A stretch of DNA of 10,195 nt, taken from NCBI GenBank assembly GCA_002470565.1, contig DKMQ01000048.1, positions 89,264-99,458 of the forward strand, read 5' to 3'. How positions within the stretch are numbered: position 1 is the stretch's first letter; the number at the start of each line of letters is the position of its first letter. The notes beneath the pieces are model-generated. The model ran no database searches. It was not told the origin of the DNA and saw only the letters and a list, made by a program, of their open reading frames with translations. The DNA comes from Oceanospirillaceae bacterium UBA7410. Lineage in GTDB: Bacteria > Pseudomonadota > Gammaproteobacteria > Pseudomonadales > Balneatricaceae. Shown here in pieces: positions 1 through 6,933 of the stretch. A program made the position numbers and the translations under genes.

Positions 1-464
1 CCTAAAGCCCACATAAAAGCCCCACCAATGGTTAAGCTAATACCCAGCCATTTATCCACTAAGTTTGGCGCCCCCGTAAGGATATACATACCTACAAACG
101 CAACAGCCAGACCCACAAGCTGGCGCATGCTAAGTTTATCGCCAAGCCAAAGCGCACTAATGAGTAATAAGAAAGGTGTTTCAATCTGCACAATTAAGGC
201 GGTTGTGCTGGCGTCCAAGAGTTTTAAGCCGTTGTAAGACAACCCATATTGTATGGTAGAGCCTATTAATGCGACCAAAGCTAAAGATTTGCGCATGCCT
301 TTGGGTACAGGCACAAACCACACTAAAAGCAATGCCGTGACAGAAAAGCGCAAAGCCATAAGTAATATAGGAGGGAACTGATCTACAGCAGGCTTGGCAA
401 TGACCAAACCCATACCCCAAATAAGGGGCACCATAAGGGCGATTAACACATCAGATAATTTCAT
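1..464 (-). CDS. EamA/DMT-family transporter, N-terminal part (cut by left edge)
   Basis: Reads open from ATG at 464 to the window edge, giving the first 154 residues of a protein normally about 290-300 long. The start is supported by GAGGG eight bases upstream. The sequence is a string of hydrophobic helices: about residues 6-27 (with the PLIWG motif typical of EamA first helices), 33-51, 60-80, 84-104 and 110-127, with a sixth beginning near 140. This is the first EamA repeat plus the start of the second. Family members are inner-membrane exporters of amino acids, metabolites or drugs; the substrate cannot be told from this fragment. It lies 115 bases behind the SDR gene in the same direction and has its own leader, so it may be transcribed separately. 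A DMT transporter is secure; a specific subtype is not. Confidence 0.88.
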   Translation of the reverse strand, partial: MKLSDVLIALMVPLIWGMGLVIAKPAVDQFPPILLMALRFSVTALLLVWFVPVPKGMRKSLALVALIGSTIQYGLSYNGLKLLDASTTALIVQIETPFLLLISALWLGDKLSMRQLVGLAVAFVGMYILTGAPNLVDKWLGISLTIGGAFMWAL

Positions 465-480
465 AAATTAGACCCTCACT

Positions 481-504
481 TTGTAGCTGATCTAGATACT
501 ACAA
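481..504. promoter_or_regulatory. 6-bp inverted repeat upstream of EamA gene, possible operator
   Basis: TTGTAG (481-486) and CTACAA (499-504) are perfect inverted arms around a 12-base centre that itself holds ATCTAGAT. The element lies 17-40 bases before the EamA start codon, where a repressor or LysR-type regulator could act. No regulator gene is in view, so its role is a guess. Confidence 0.22.
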
Positions 505-578
505 GGCCTATTGAAGCTGTGCTAATAAATACGCGTCAAGAGCTTACTAAAAAGCTACCCAACGCTTTACTATTACTT

Positions 579-1325
579 TTACCAGTCTATTGTTTGGCCA
601 TTCCAATCCACATAAGACAGTAAACCATCTGGCTCCACATCACTCATGATGTTAGATAGTTGTGACGCTACAAATTCTGGAGTGAATAATTTACCACTAG
701 GCACCGACGCTTGAAAAGGCTTAGATAAGCCTGTGTCTGTAGTGCCTGGATGAAAAGCCATCAACTTAACGTTTTTAGCTCGTCTGGCGTATTCAATGGC
801 CATGTTTTTCAGCACCATATTCAACGCAGCCTTAGAGGCACGGTAAGCATGCCAGCCGCCCATACGGTTGTCACCTATGCTACCAACTCGAGCGCTCAAA
901 GTGGCTACCACACATGGAGTGGAGCCTTTGAGCACTTTAAAAAGAAGCTTTAACCAAAGTGTAGGCACTACCGTATTACTTTGAAAGACCTCATGCAAAG
1001 CATCAGCATTGATATCTTCAAGGCGTTTTTCAGGCCAAAGCGTATCTGAATGCAGTAAGCCATGGCAAACACACACGCGGCTAAACTGCCCTTGGTAAGG
1101 TGTAAGCTGATCTGCTACTTGTGCCATAGAGACTTCATTGTATGTGCATGTAATCCAAACCAGCTTACTTTTAAGACCTTCTGGCATCGCCGAAAAATCA
1201 GGTCGAACTTGGCTACTCACTGCAAATACATTGGTAATGGTAGGGTCGGCTAAAAACTGAGCTACTAAGGCAGCGCCCAAACCACCGCTGGCGCCCAAGA
1301 TTAATGCGTGATGATTGTCTTGCAT
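579..1325 (-). CDS. SDR-family NAD(P)-dependent oxidoreductase, C-factor (CsgA)-like
   Basis: Classical short-chain dehydrogenase of 248 residues. The cofactor-binding glycine motif is GASGGLG at residues 11-17. N117, S144, Y161 and K165 (YRASK) match the catalytic Asn-Ser-Tyr-Lys set. The usual NNAG motif is replaced by CHG (87-89), and an HPG motif follows at 192-194. Overall it resembles the C-factor-like SDR group; substrate unknown, location cytoplasm. An in-frame ATG at 1355 would add ten residues, but it overlaps the upstream gene and has no ribosome site. ATG 1325 lies 2 nt after the upstream stop and puts the glycine motif at the usual distance from the N-terminus. It is the last gene of the DUF3429-DCC-SDR operon. 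Confidence 0.9.
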   Translation of the reverse strand: MQDNHHALILGASGGLGAALVAQFLADPTITNVFAVSSQVRPDFSAMPEGLKSKLVWITCTYNEVSMAQVADQLTPYQGQFSRVCVCHGLLHSDTLWPEKRLEDINADALHEVFQSNTVVPTLWLKLLFKVLKGSTPCVVATLSARVGSIGDNRMGGWHAYRASKAALNMVLKNMAIEYARRAKNVKLMAFHPGTTDTGLSKPFQASVPSGKLFTPEFVASQLSNIMSDVEPDGLLSYVDWNGQTIDW

Positions 1326-1327
1326 AA

Positions 1328-1726
1328 TCACTTCACATCCTCTTTTGTCGCACATGGTTCACAACGGCCTTTACCTGTGACAAGGGCAGATATACGGTGG
1401 CGATAACGGGCAAAAAACCGGTAGCCAAGCTGCGCTAATTGCTTAAATACTGGCCAGCGTAAAATTGCTACCCAATGGCCCTTTCCCACCAAGGCCCACG
1501 AGTGATAGGTGACATCTAAACCATAAATAATACTGCCATCGCTCCACTGCCCATGCAAAACTAGATCAGCTTTTTTAACATCTATATGGGGGAAACGTTC
1601 GGTAAACAAAGGCGCATAAATATCTTCAAAGGCTATTTTTTTGTCACGATCCAGCTTTTCAAGGTGTCTAATTTCGGACGCACATAAAGGACAACCGCCA
1701 TCAAAAAACATTGTTAATTGTGTCAT
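1328..1726 (-). CDS. DCC-family thiol-disulfide oxidoreductase-like protein (DUF393)
   Basis: 132 residues, opening with the family signature FFDGGCPLC: D9, then a thioredoxin-like C12-P-L-C15 pair. Lengths of about 115-140 residues are usual for this family. A second CxxC (C122-E-P-C125) lies near the C-terminus, which could bind a metal or take part in redox chemistry; I cannot say which. No signal peptide, so it is probably cytoplasmic. The family is predicted to be redox-active from the CxxC motif, and its substrates are generally unknown. ATG 1726 comes one base after the TAA of the DUF3429 gene, and its own TGA is 2 nt before the SDR start, so the three are almost certainly co-transcribed and translationally coupled. 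Confidence 0.9.
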   Translation of the reverse strand: MTQLTMFFDGGCPLCASEIRHLEKLDRDKKIAFEDIYAPLFTERFPHIDVKKADLVLHGQWSDGSIIYGLDVTYHSWALVGKGHWVAILRWPVFKQLAQLGYRFFARYRHRISALVTGKGRCEPCATKEDVK

Positions 1727-1727
1727 G

Positions 1728-2264
1728 TTAAAATTCCAACAAAATAATCATTAATAGGTGCAATGCCAAAACCACAAAACTTAGCCGCTGCCGCATCAGC
1801 CAATAGGCGCTTTTAATTTCGCTTTTTACCTCATTATGGCTCCACTCCACCCATAATAAGCTTACATATCCAAACATTAATACAAGCAGGCAAATCACAA
1901 GCATTTGCGGTAAAACAATGCCAAGCAGCAATGCAAACCATGCAAGAAGTGCAAGTATGTTACTCATCAAAATAGCACCCAGTGCTGCATTATGACTCTT
2001 GAGACCCTGCCCATTTGCCCAAAGGGTACCCGACATAAAGCTTAAGATGATGGCGCTGTAAGTGGTGAAAAAATAAGCTACCAAAAAAGCAGGCAAAGGC
2101 CCCAATGGATAAACCAAAAGCAAACTAAAGCCAAACCAGCGCTCAACTAAAAGCAGACCAGCAGACATTATAAAAGGCAGTAATCCCGCGTAACCCAAGA
2201 TATGTATGAGCTTGAGCATGGGCATTTTCAAAAGGTCTGTGTTACCAGCCATGCGCAGTCCCAT
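1728..2264 (-). CDS. DUF3429 family integral membrane protein
   Basis: 178 residues if started at ATG 2264. Hydrophobic helices run at about residues 18-42, 47-78, 92-108, 109-135 and 160-177, and the segment YSAIILSFMSGTLWA carries the signature expected of DUF3429 proteins. These are small inner-membrane proteins without an established biochemical role. Usual family length is nearer 145-150, so a start at Met14 or Met16 (about 2225 or 2219) is a real alternative; none of the candidate starts has a strong ribosome site. First gene of a compact operon with the DCC and SDR genes. Association of these families with light- or stress-response clusters containing photolyase is something I recall from other gammaproteobacteria; no such gene is visible here. 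Confidence 0.85.
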   Translation of the reverse strand: MGLRMAGNTDLLKMPMLKLIHILGYAGLLPFIMSAGLLLVERWFGFSLLLVYPLGPLPAFLVAYFFTTYSAIILSFMSGTLWANGQGLKSHNAALGAILMSNILALLAWFALLLGIVLPQMLVICLLVLMFGYVSLLWVEWSHNEVKSEIKSAYWLMRQRLSFVVLALHLLMIILLEF

Positions 2265-2294
2265 AGGTATAAATCAGCACACTAAAAGACCATT

Positions 2295-2323
2295 AGACTA
2301 CCTACTATCTTCATGATTCTCAA
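2295..2323 (-). promoter_or_regulatory. Candidate sigma-70 promoter for the DUF3429-DCC-SDR operon
   Basis: On the minus strand TTGAGA (2323-2318) and TAGTCT (2300-2295) are separated by 17 bases and lie about 31 bases before ATG 2264. Spacing is ideal, but the -10 box is a poor match, so this is a suggestion only. Confidence 0.25.
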
Positions 2324-2396
2324 GCCATGAGGGTTAGCTAATTTAGTCTTTACGCTACGCCGACAAAAAGAATTTTTCTATTTTATTAGCAGCAAC

Positions 2397-2422
2397 AAAG
2401 GTGCCCACTAAGGCACCTTTTT
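2397..2422. terminator. Hairpin terminator overlapping the nhaA stop codon
   Basis: AAAGGTGCC (2397-2405) and GGCACCTTT (2412-2420) form a perfect 9-bp stem around a 6-base loop. On the plus strand it is followed by a T run (2418-2422). On the minus strand, the direction of nhaA, the downstream side reads TTTGTTG, a weaker U tract. It is still well placed to end nhaA transcription ahead of the DUF3429 operon. The last nhaA codons lie in the stem and the TAG stop (2410-2408) lies in the loop. Confidence 0.7.
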
Positions 2423-3598
2423 ATTAGCGTTTAAACTAAAATGTAAGATGATATAACCCAAAACACCAGAAGCTACAGAGCCTATAATGATACCAAGACG
2501 CTCATCAAACAAAAGTGGGCCCATTTCTCCAAAGGCCAGTGAGCCTACAAATAAACTCATGGTAAAACCAATACCACAAAGAGCAGAGGTACCATACAAA
2601 CTTAACCAGCTCATGCCCTTAGGCAACGCAGTGACCTTCAATCTAATACATAACCAACATAAACCGAATATACCCACTTGCTTACCCACAAATAGCCCAA
2701 GGCCAATGCCCATAGGTACGCTGTGCGTTAGCTGGTCTGCCGTGACGCCTTGAAGAGAAATGCCAGCATTGGCAAAAGCAAACACAGGCAACACAAAAAA
2801 TGCCACAACTGTGTGTAGATCATGTTCCATGCTTTTAAGGGGTGAATAGTCTGGCTGCGTTTTAGAGCGCATGGGAATAAACATGGCTAACACAACACCT
2901 GCTAGGGTTGCGTGCACACCAGACTTCAACATGGCCACCCATAGGATCACACCAATTAAAATATACGGACTTTTTGAAGTAACATTACGCTTATTAAGAT
3001 AAAACAAAATAGGCATACAAACAGCAGCCACTATTAAGGATATCGCAGATATTTTGGAGGTGTAGAAAAAGGCAATAATCAGTATTGCACCGATGTCATC
3101 AAAAATGGCTAACGAGGTTAGGAATATTTTAATAGATGCCGGTACACGCGAACCAAGCAATGCCAAAACACCTAAAGCAAAGGCAATATCTGTGGCAGCA
3201 GGTATAGCCCAACCTTCTACCCCCACAGGATCATTTATATTGAAGTAGAGGTATATAAGAGCAGGCACAAGCATTCCCCCTATAGCGCCGACGCCTGGCA
3301 ATATAATATTTCTTTTATCTGACAATTCCCCTTCAAGCATCTCTCTCTTTAACTCAAGGCCTATCAAAAAGAAGAAAATAGCCATCAAACCATCATTAAT
3401 CCAAAGAATTAACGGCTTGGCAATTTCAAGCGGCCCAACACGTATTTCACCAGGAATAGAAAGAAAAGATTGGTAAATCCCTTCAAAAGGAGAATTAGCT
3501 AATATCATGGCTAGCGCTGCCGCCATAATAAGCATCATACCACCGGCAGATTCAAGCTTGAAAAATGACAAGGTCGTGGAATTAGATTGATTATGCAT
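2408..3598 (-). CDS. nhaA: Na+/H+ antiporter NhaA
   Basis: Full-length NhaA, 396 residues against 388 in E. coli. This inner-membrane antiporter exports Na+ (or Li+) in exchange for two protons and supports pH and salt homeostasis. Key residues are visible with an offset of four from the E. coli numbering: D137 in AATDIAFALG (E. coli D133), D167-D168 in AIFDDIGA (D163-D164, the ion-binding pair), H229 in SGVHATLAG (H225, pH response) and K306 in FVGKQVG (K300). The start at 3598 has AGAGG six bases upstream. The gene is monocistronic: a degraded gene fragment precedes it and a hairpin overlaps its stop codon. In E. coli, nhaA is controlled by NhaR and Na+; no nhaR is seen here. Confidence 0.97.
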   Translation of the reverse strand: MHNQSNSTTLSFFKLESAGGMMLIMAAALAMILANSPFEGIYQSFLSIPGEIRVGPLEIAKPLILWINDGLMAIFFFLIGLELKREMLEGELSDKRNIILPGVGAIGGMLVPALIYLYFNINDPVGVEGWAIPAATDIAFALGVLALLGSRVPASIKIFLTSLAIFDDIGAILIIAFFYTSKISAISLIVAAVCMPILFYLNKRNVTSKSPYILIGVILWVAMLKSGVHATLAGVVLAMFIPMRSKTQPDYSPLKSMEHDLHTVVAFFVLPVFAFANAGISLQGVTADQLTHSVPMGIGLGLFVGKQVGIFGLCWLCIRLKVTALPKGMSWLSLYGTSALCGIGFTMSLFVGSLAFGEMGPLLFDERLGIIIGSVASGVLGYIILHFSLNANKKVP

Positions 3599-3658
3599 AA
3601 TTGCCTCTAGGGGTTAATGGATGCAGATAAGGATTTTTCGACCAAATGGACATATAGA

Positions 3659-3913
3659 TTAATGCTTTTTGATTAATGTATTTACCACCAATAAGCTGTC
3701 CGTTAAAGACTCTTTCAAAGATGTGAAAACCCAATTAGTCAAGCTTAGGGTTTCTGTGTTGTCAGCAGCTATATTAGTGTCTAGCATGCCTTTTGACTCA
3801 CGATCAAACAGTGCCATAAAATGCAATACAAAATTGGGTGCCTGCAACAGTTGTTGAGCAACGTATAACCCGATGTATCCTGAAACTCCTGTCACCAAAA
3901 CAGTGAGTAGCAT
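3659..3913 (-). pseudogene. Truncated NAD(P)-binding Rossmann (extended SDR/epimerase-like) fragment
   Basis: 84 codons from ATG 3913, which is preceded by a good AAAGGA site. The N-terminus, LLTVLVTGVSGYIG, followed by a helix ending QQLL, is the dinucleotide-binding TGxxGxxG motif and first helix of extended SDR proteins such as NAD-dependent epimerase/dehydratases or aldehyde reductases. Those proteins are usually 300-350 residues long. After about residue 25 the similarity fades, and the frame ends at a TAA (3661-3659) only 60 bases before nhaA. There is no active-site YxxxK and no catalytic domain. A longer reading exists from GTG 3955, but it lacks a ribosome site. I take it to be a decayed remnant; a short expressed protein cannot be excluded because start and ribosome site are intact. 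Confidence 0.65.
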
Positions 3914-4173
3914 CTTATTTCCTTTAGATGATAATAATAGATGGCAATAATACACACTACTGCACAGATAAAAAACAGGTTGGGCTGTTTGATCAAATTG
4001 TTTACATTACATAAGTTGAGATGAAATTTTTCCAAGTAGCGATGAGGGCCAATCTAAATACACATATTGACGTATTCACAGTCGTCGTTGTAGGGGAAGA
4101 ATCATAAGAAAACCAGTAAAACTATTAAGCTCATCCGTTGTTTAAAGCTAAAGCTGCTCTATTAAAAAGCCTT

Positions 4174-4836
4174 TTAAAGCGGCACAGATTCATTCTCAAG
4201 GACTTCTATTTCAGCTTGAACGACTAAACCTGATTGATTGATACTATCGGTAGTGGTAAAAATATCACCCCATGACGGCATTGAAAAAATAGCAACTTTC
4301 ATATCAGGAAAATGATCAACTAGATTGATGTTAAAGGTTTGAGCGATAAGCTCAGGTGAGGCATATTTATTATAGGTAACAATAATATTGCCACAGATAA
4401 TAGCAATAGCTTTAGTGCTTGGATTGTACCCTATCTGATAATAATTATTGGTAGTGCCTGACACTGACGCAGAAGCCGCCAAGGCAATTGACTCCTTATC
4501 AATGATAAATAGTTTGAACCCAGCCTTTTTGCCTTGCCATAGAGATGGGCCTAAATTACTAGAAGACACCCTAGGCGAGGTGACTGAGGTTAGGCTAGAT
4601 ACCCCCTTGGAAGACGAGCCAGAACCATTACCCATGTTTTGTTTAACCCCCAGACCACCAGAGATTAGTTGATATTGTTGATTATTACTTACAAAAGTCA
4701 CGCCGCTTGCTTGAGCTTTTTGTTCAATTAACATGTTGATCGAAGCGGGGCTAGCACTTGGTTCTTTCACTGTAAAACCATTGGCGCAAGCTATCATAGG
4801 CAGAGTTAACATAGCTAAAATTGAAAATAGTTTCAT
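4174..4836 (-). CDS. Exported S8-protease partner: putative trans-acting propeptide/chaperone (ASP-ORF2-like)
   Basis: 220 residues. An N-terminal export signal ends near ACA-N at residues 16-19; C17 could also be a non-standard lipobox cysteine. Residues 65-95 are a Gly/Ser-rich linker. Residues 105-215 look folded, and the part from about 148 follows the subtilase-propeptide pattern: strand GNIIVTYN, helix SPELIAQTFN, strands NINLVDHFP and MKVAIFSMP, helix DIFTTTDSINQ, strand VVQAEIEVL, then the tail ENESVPL. Propeptides of this fold guide folding of S8 proteases, and their C-terminal tail blocks the active site. The gene follows the S8 protease by 12 nt with its SD overlapping that gene's stop. 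In Aeromonas sobria the ASP protease needs the ORF2 protein, encoded directly downstream, to mature. I infer the same role here from fold pattern and gene order; ORF2 is somewhat shorter. No catalytic motif is seen. Confidence 0.6.
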   Translation of the reverse strand: MKLFSILAMLTLPMIACANGFTVKEPSASPASINMLIEQKAQASGVTFVSNNQQYQLISGGLGVKQNMGNGSGSSSKGVSSLTSVTSPRVSSSNLGPSLWQGKKAGFKLFIIDKESIALAASASVSGTTNNYYQIGYNPSTKAIAIICGNIIVTYNKYASPELIAQTFNINLVDHFPDMKVAIFSMPSWGDIFTTTDSINQSGLVVQAEIEVLENESVPL

Positions 4837-4845
4837 ATTTATTTA

Positions 4846-4850
4846 CTCCT
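4846..4850 (-). promoter_or_regulatory. Ribosome binding site overlapping the S8 protease stop codon
   Basis: The minus strand reads TAGGAG, in which TAG (4851-4849) is the protease stop and AGGAG (4850-4846) is a strong Shine-Dalgarno sequence nine bases before ATG 4836. Terminating ribosomes would be delivered onto the partner gene, which fits coupled synthesis of the two proteins. Confidence 0.65.
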
Positions 4851-6804
4851 AGTGCCCAAACACTTTAATTTGCCAATCGTTAAGTTGCCCAGCATTGCCA
4901 ACCAGCGGATCTACTACTTTTATAGTCCAATCGCCGTTACTTGGCTCTCCATAAAAAGCATTTGATAACATCACCATATCGGTTAAATCATTACTGGCAC
5001 CAAACACGTTTAAAGGAGTCATAAGCACACTTTTGGTCATTGATGGTGAGGTGACTTCTATGGCCAAAACACCACTTGACTCGTGGGTGATATTTACCTG
5101 TAATTGGATGGACTCAATTGTTCTCTCTTCATTTACAGTGATAGTGTTTAAAAGGCCAGCTGCACTGTTGTTTGGTATAGTAAGATTAACGGCACCACTT
5201 TTGTTAACCGAAGTGCCAAAAGCACCCATGCTACCTGAAACATAGCTTTTAGCTGCTGCAACTGCGCTAGCTACGTCTACCCCACCAAAGCCATAGTAGT
5301 TATGAAATTTATACCCTGCCCCATTGGTTAGCCATCTTGGTTCTGATATATGATTAATACCATTTATCGACAGCACCGTATCCGCAATGGTTGAATCCAC
5401 TTGCACAGCAGTACTAGCGAGTATGTGTTTAACGTCCCGCCAATTGAGCGTGTTGTTTGCCTCAAGCATGAGGGCCACAGCACCTGATAATATGGGTGCA
5501 GAGGAGGATGTGCCATTGAATGAAGACGTATAATTGCAGCTGAAATTTTCTGTATGTCCAACACCACCGCTCACTGTGTCAAACTCGTTTATTGCTCTAC
5601 CACCAGTTCGCACATAGCCTTTGGAACAATTGGATTGGTCCGTAGTAATCATAGCTGGAGCGTGGCTCCCATACTCGCCGCCAGGTGCAGACACCCAGAT
5701 TGACGAACCCGAAGATGAGTAACTACTTTTAACCCCATTGGCGTTGAGTGCACCCACGACAACATTGTAAGGAATGGTATTCCATGGGTCCATATTTGCA
5801 TTTTGGCACGTTAACCCAGTATTTGCGCCATAGTCTGTATTACAGTTAATAAAGCGGTCTAAGACCCAAATCCCTCTATAACCATTGCCAGCAGATTTAA
5901 CGTATATCGCACCTTTTCCACCGCGTAAGTGAGTAACACCGCTTAGATATTGGGCCTCAATATACCTATTCATATTGATGTCATAATCTACTTTAACCCC
6001 AAAGCTTTGATTAAAAATATCAACATCTGCGGAGTTCGCAAAGCCACCAAGAGCCCTCGCATAATTGCCTACAGTTTGGTTGCGCAGTATGTTAAATCCT
6101 TTTAAAGAAGCTTTTGGTGCCACGCCTCTACCACCTTTTCCGTTCCATCCTGTAGCTGCAATAAGACCAGCCACACTCGTACCATGATCACCAGTAGTAG
6201 CAGTGTTTGTAGGGTTCGTGTCGTTTGAAACAAAGTCCCAAGATCCATGAGTGACTACATTGGCAGCAAGGTCTTCATGCGCGATTTCTAAACCTGTATC
6301 AAGCACTGCAACATTCACATTAGCCCCTAAATAGCCTGCAGCGATAACACTGTCGACATTGATATCTTTACTAGGTATGCCTGTGGATCTACTAAAATTA
6401 GCTTGTCCAGAGTTATTAATGTGCCATTGATATGCATATAAAGGATCGGGAGCCTCCACCATTAGTAAAAATGTTTGGCTAGCTTCATTTATCCCGTCGC
6501 TTACTTTTAGTGTTAGCGACGCAGTGCCATAAAAAGAAGCTTCAGGGGTTAAAGTTAATGTAGAACCTAAAACACTCCCAGCAACTGTGCTTATTGGGCT
6601 GGAAGTCAGTGTGTAAGTTAGCCCCTGCCCTGCACTATTAATTGCACTAATGCTTACTGCTTTAGTGACGCCTTGACCGGTCACTTGATTGGCGATCGTC
6701 GATAGGGATGTATTCGAACTGGAGGTGGCAGTAGATTCGCCTCCACAGCTTATTATGACACTAAGCAAACCTGTTAATATAATAGCTTTCATCACAGTTT
6801 TCAT
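4849..6804 (-). CDS. Subtilisin/kexin-like S8 serine protease, lipoprotein with C-terminal P domain
   Basis: 651 residues. A lipoprotein signal ends at IISC (C20); G21 at +2 predicts the outer membrane. Residues 23-35 are a Ser/Thr-rich tether and about 36-116 a cadherin/Ig-like beta domain (ending TLKVSDGINEASQTF). PLYAYQWH (121-128) begins the protease domain. The triad is D169 (AVLDTG), H207 (GDHGTS) and S433 (GTSSSAP), with oxyanion N307 (SAGNG). Residues 525-650 form a proprotein-convertase P domain (ending NDWQIKVFG), as in kexins and Aeromonas ASP. Cysteines 321, 333, 393 and 423 could form disulfides. Where an inhibitor_I9-type propeptide would be expected, only the beta domain is present; the missing function is probably supplied by the next gene. 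GGGGAG lies seven bases before ATG 6804. All catalytic residues are intact, so it is presumably an active extracellular endoprotease. Confidence 0.93.
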   Translation of the reverse strand: MKTVMKAIILTGLLSVIISCGGESTATSSSNTSLSTIANQVTGQGVTKAVSISAINSAGQGLTYTLTSSPISTVAGSVLGSTLTLTPEASFYGTASLTLKVSDGINEASQTFLLMVEAPDPLYAYQWHINNSGQANFSRSTGIPSKDINVDSVIAAGYLGANVNVAVLDTGLEIAHEDLAANVVTHGSWDFVSNDTNPTNTATTGDHGTSVAGLIAATGWNGKGGRGVAPKASLKGFNILRNQTVGNYARALGGFANSADVDIFNQSFGVKVDYDINMNRYIEAQYLSGVTHLRGGKGAIYVKSAGNGYRGIWVLDRFINCNTDYGANTGLTCQNANMDPWNTIPYNVVVGALNANGVKSSYSSSGSSIWVSAPGGEYGSHAPAMITTDQSNCSKGYVRTGGRAINEFDTVSGGVGHTENFSCNYTSSFNGTSSSAPILSGAVALMLEANNTLNWRDVKHILASTAVQVDSTIADTVLSINGINHISEPRWLTNGAGYKFHNYYGFGGVDVASAVAAAKSYVSGSMGAFGTSVNKSGAVNLTIPNNSAAGLLNTITVNEERTIESIQLQVNITHESSGVLAIEVTSPSMTKSVLMTPLNVFGASNDLTDMVMLSNAFYGEPSNGDWTIKVVDPLVGNAGQLNDWQIKVFGH

Positions 6805-6850
6805 AATAGGGCTCCCCTTTTACTTTGTGAATAAAGAAGATTTATTTACT

Positions 6851-6871
6851 CTAAAGTCACTCTCCCTTTAG
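6851..6871. repeat. 6-bp inverted repeat in the S8 protease leader
   Basis: CTAAAG (6851-6856) and CTTTAG (6866-6871) with a 9-base spacer, 47-67 bases before the protease start codon. It could be an operator half-site pair or a small leader-RNA hairpin; it is short enough to be chance. Confidence 0.2.
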
Positions 6872-6909
6872 GATAAATTTTTAGTAGCTGTGCTAGTTAC
6901 AACTTTTCC

Positions 6910-6933
6910 ATAGTGAACCGAAAATCTCACTAT
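6910..6933. promoter_or_regulatory. 7-bp inverted repeat upstream of S8 protease, candidate operator
   Basis: ATAGTGA (6910-6916) and TCACTAT (6927-6933) are perfect inverted arms with a 10-base spacer, giving half-sites about 17 bases apart (1.6 helical turns). The element lies 106-129 bases before the protease start, where an activator or repressor of a secreted protease would commonly bind. No regulator is identified. Confidence 0.35.

Noticed and set aside
181..420. 79-codon minus-strand open frame
   Set aside because: Overlaps the EamA reading frame on the same strand in another frame; the EamA frame has the ribosome site and helices.
541..556. AGCTT/AAGCT hairpin after the SDR gene as terminator
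   Set aside because: Only five base pairs, low GC and no following T run in either direction.
1326..1355. Upstream ATG (1355) as SDR start
   Set aside because: Would overlap the DCC gene by 28 bases and has no Shine-Dalgarno; the ATG at 1325 fits the operon spacing and family length.
5364..5567. 67-codon minus-strand open frame
   Set aside because: Out-of-frame shadow within the catalytic part of the S8 protease gene.
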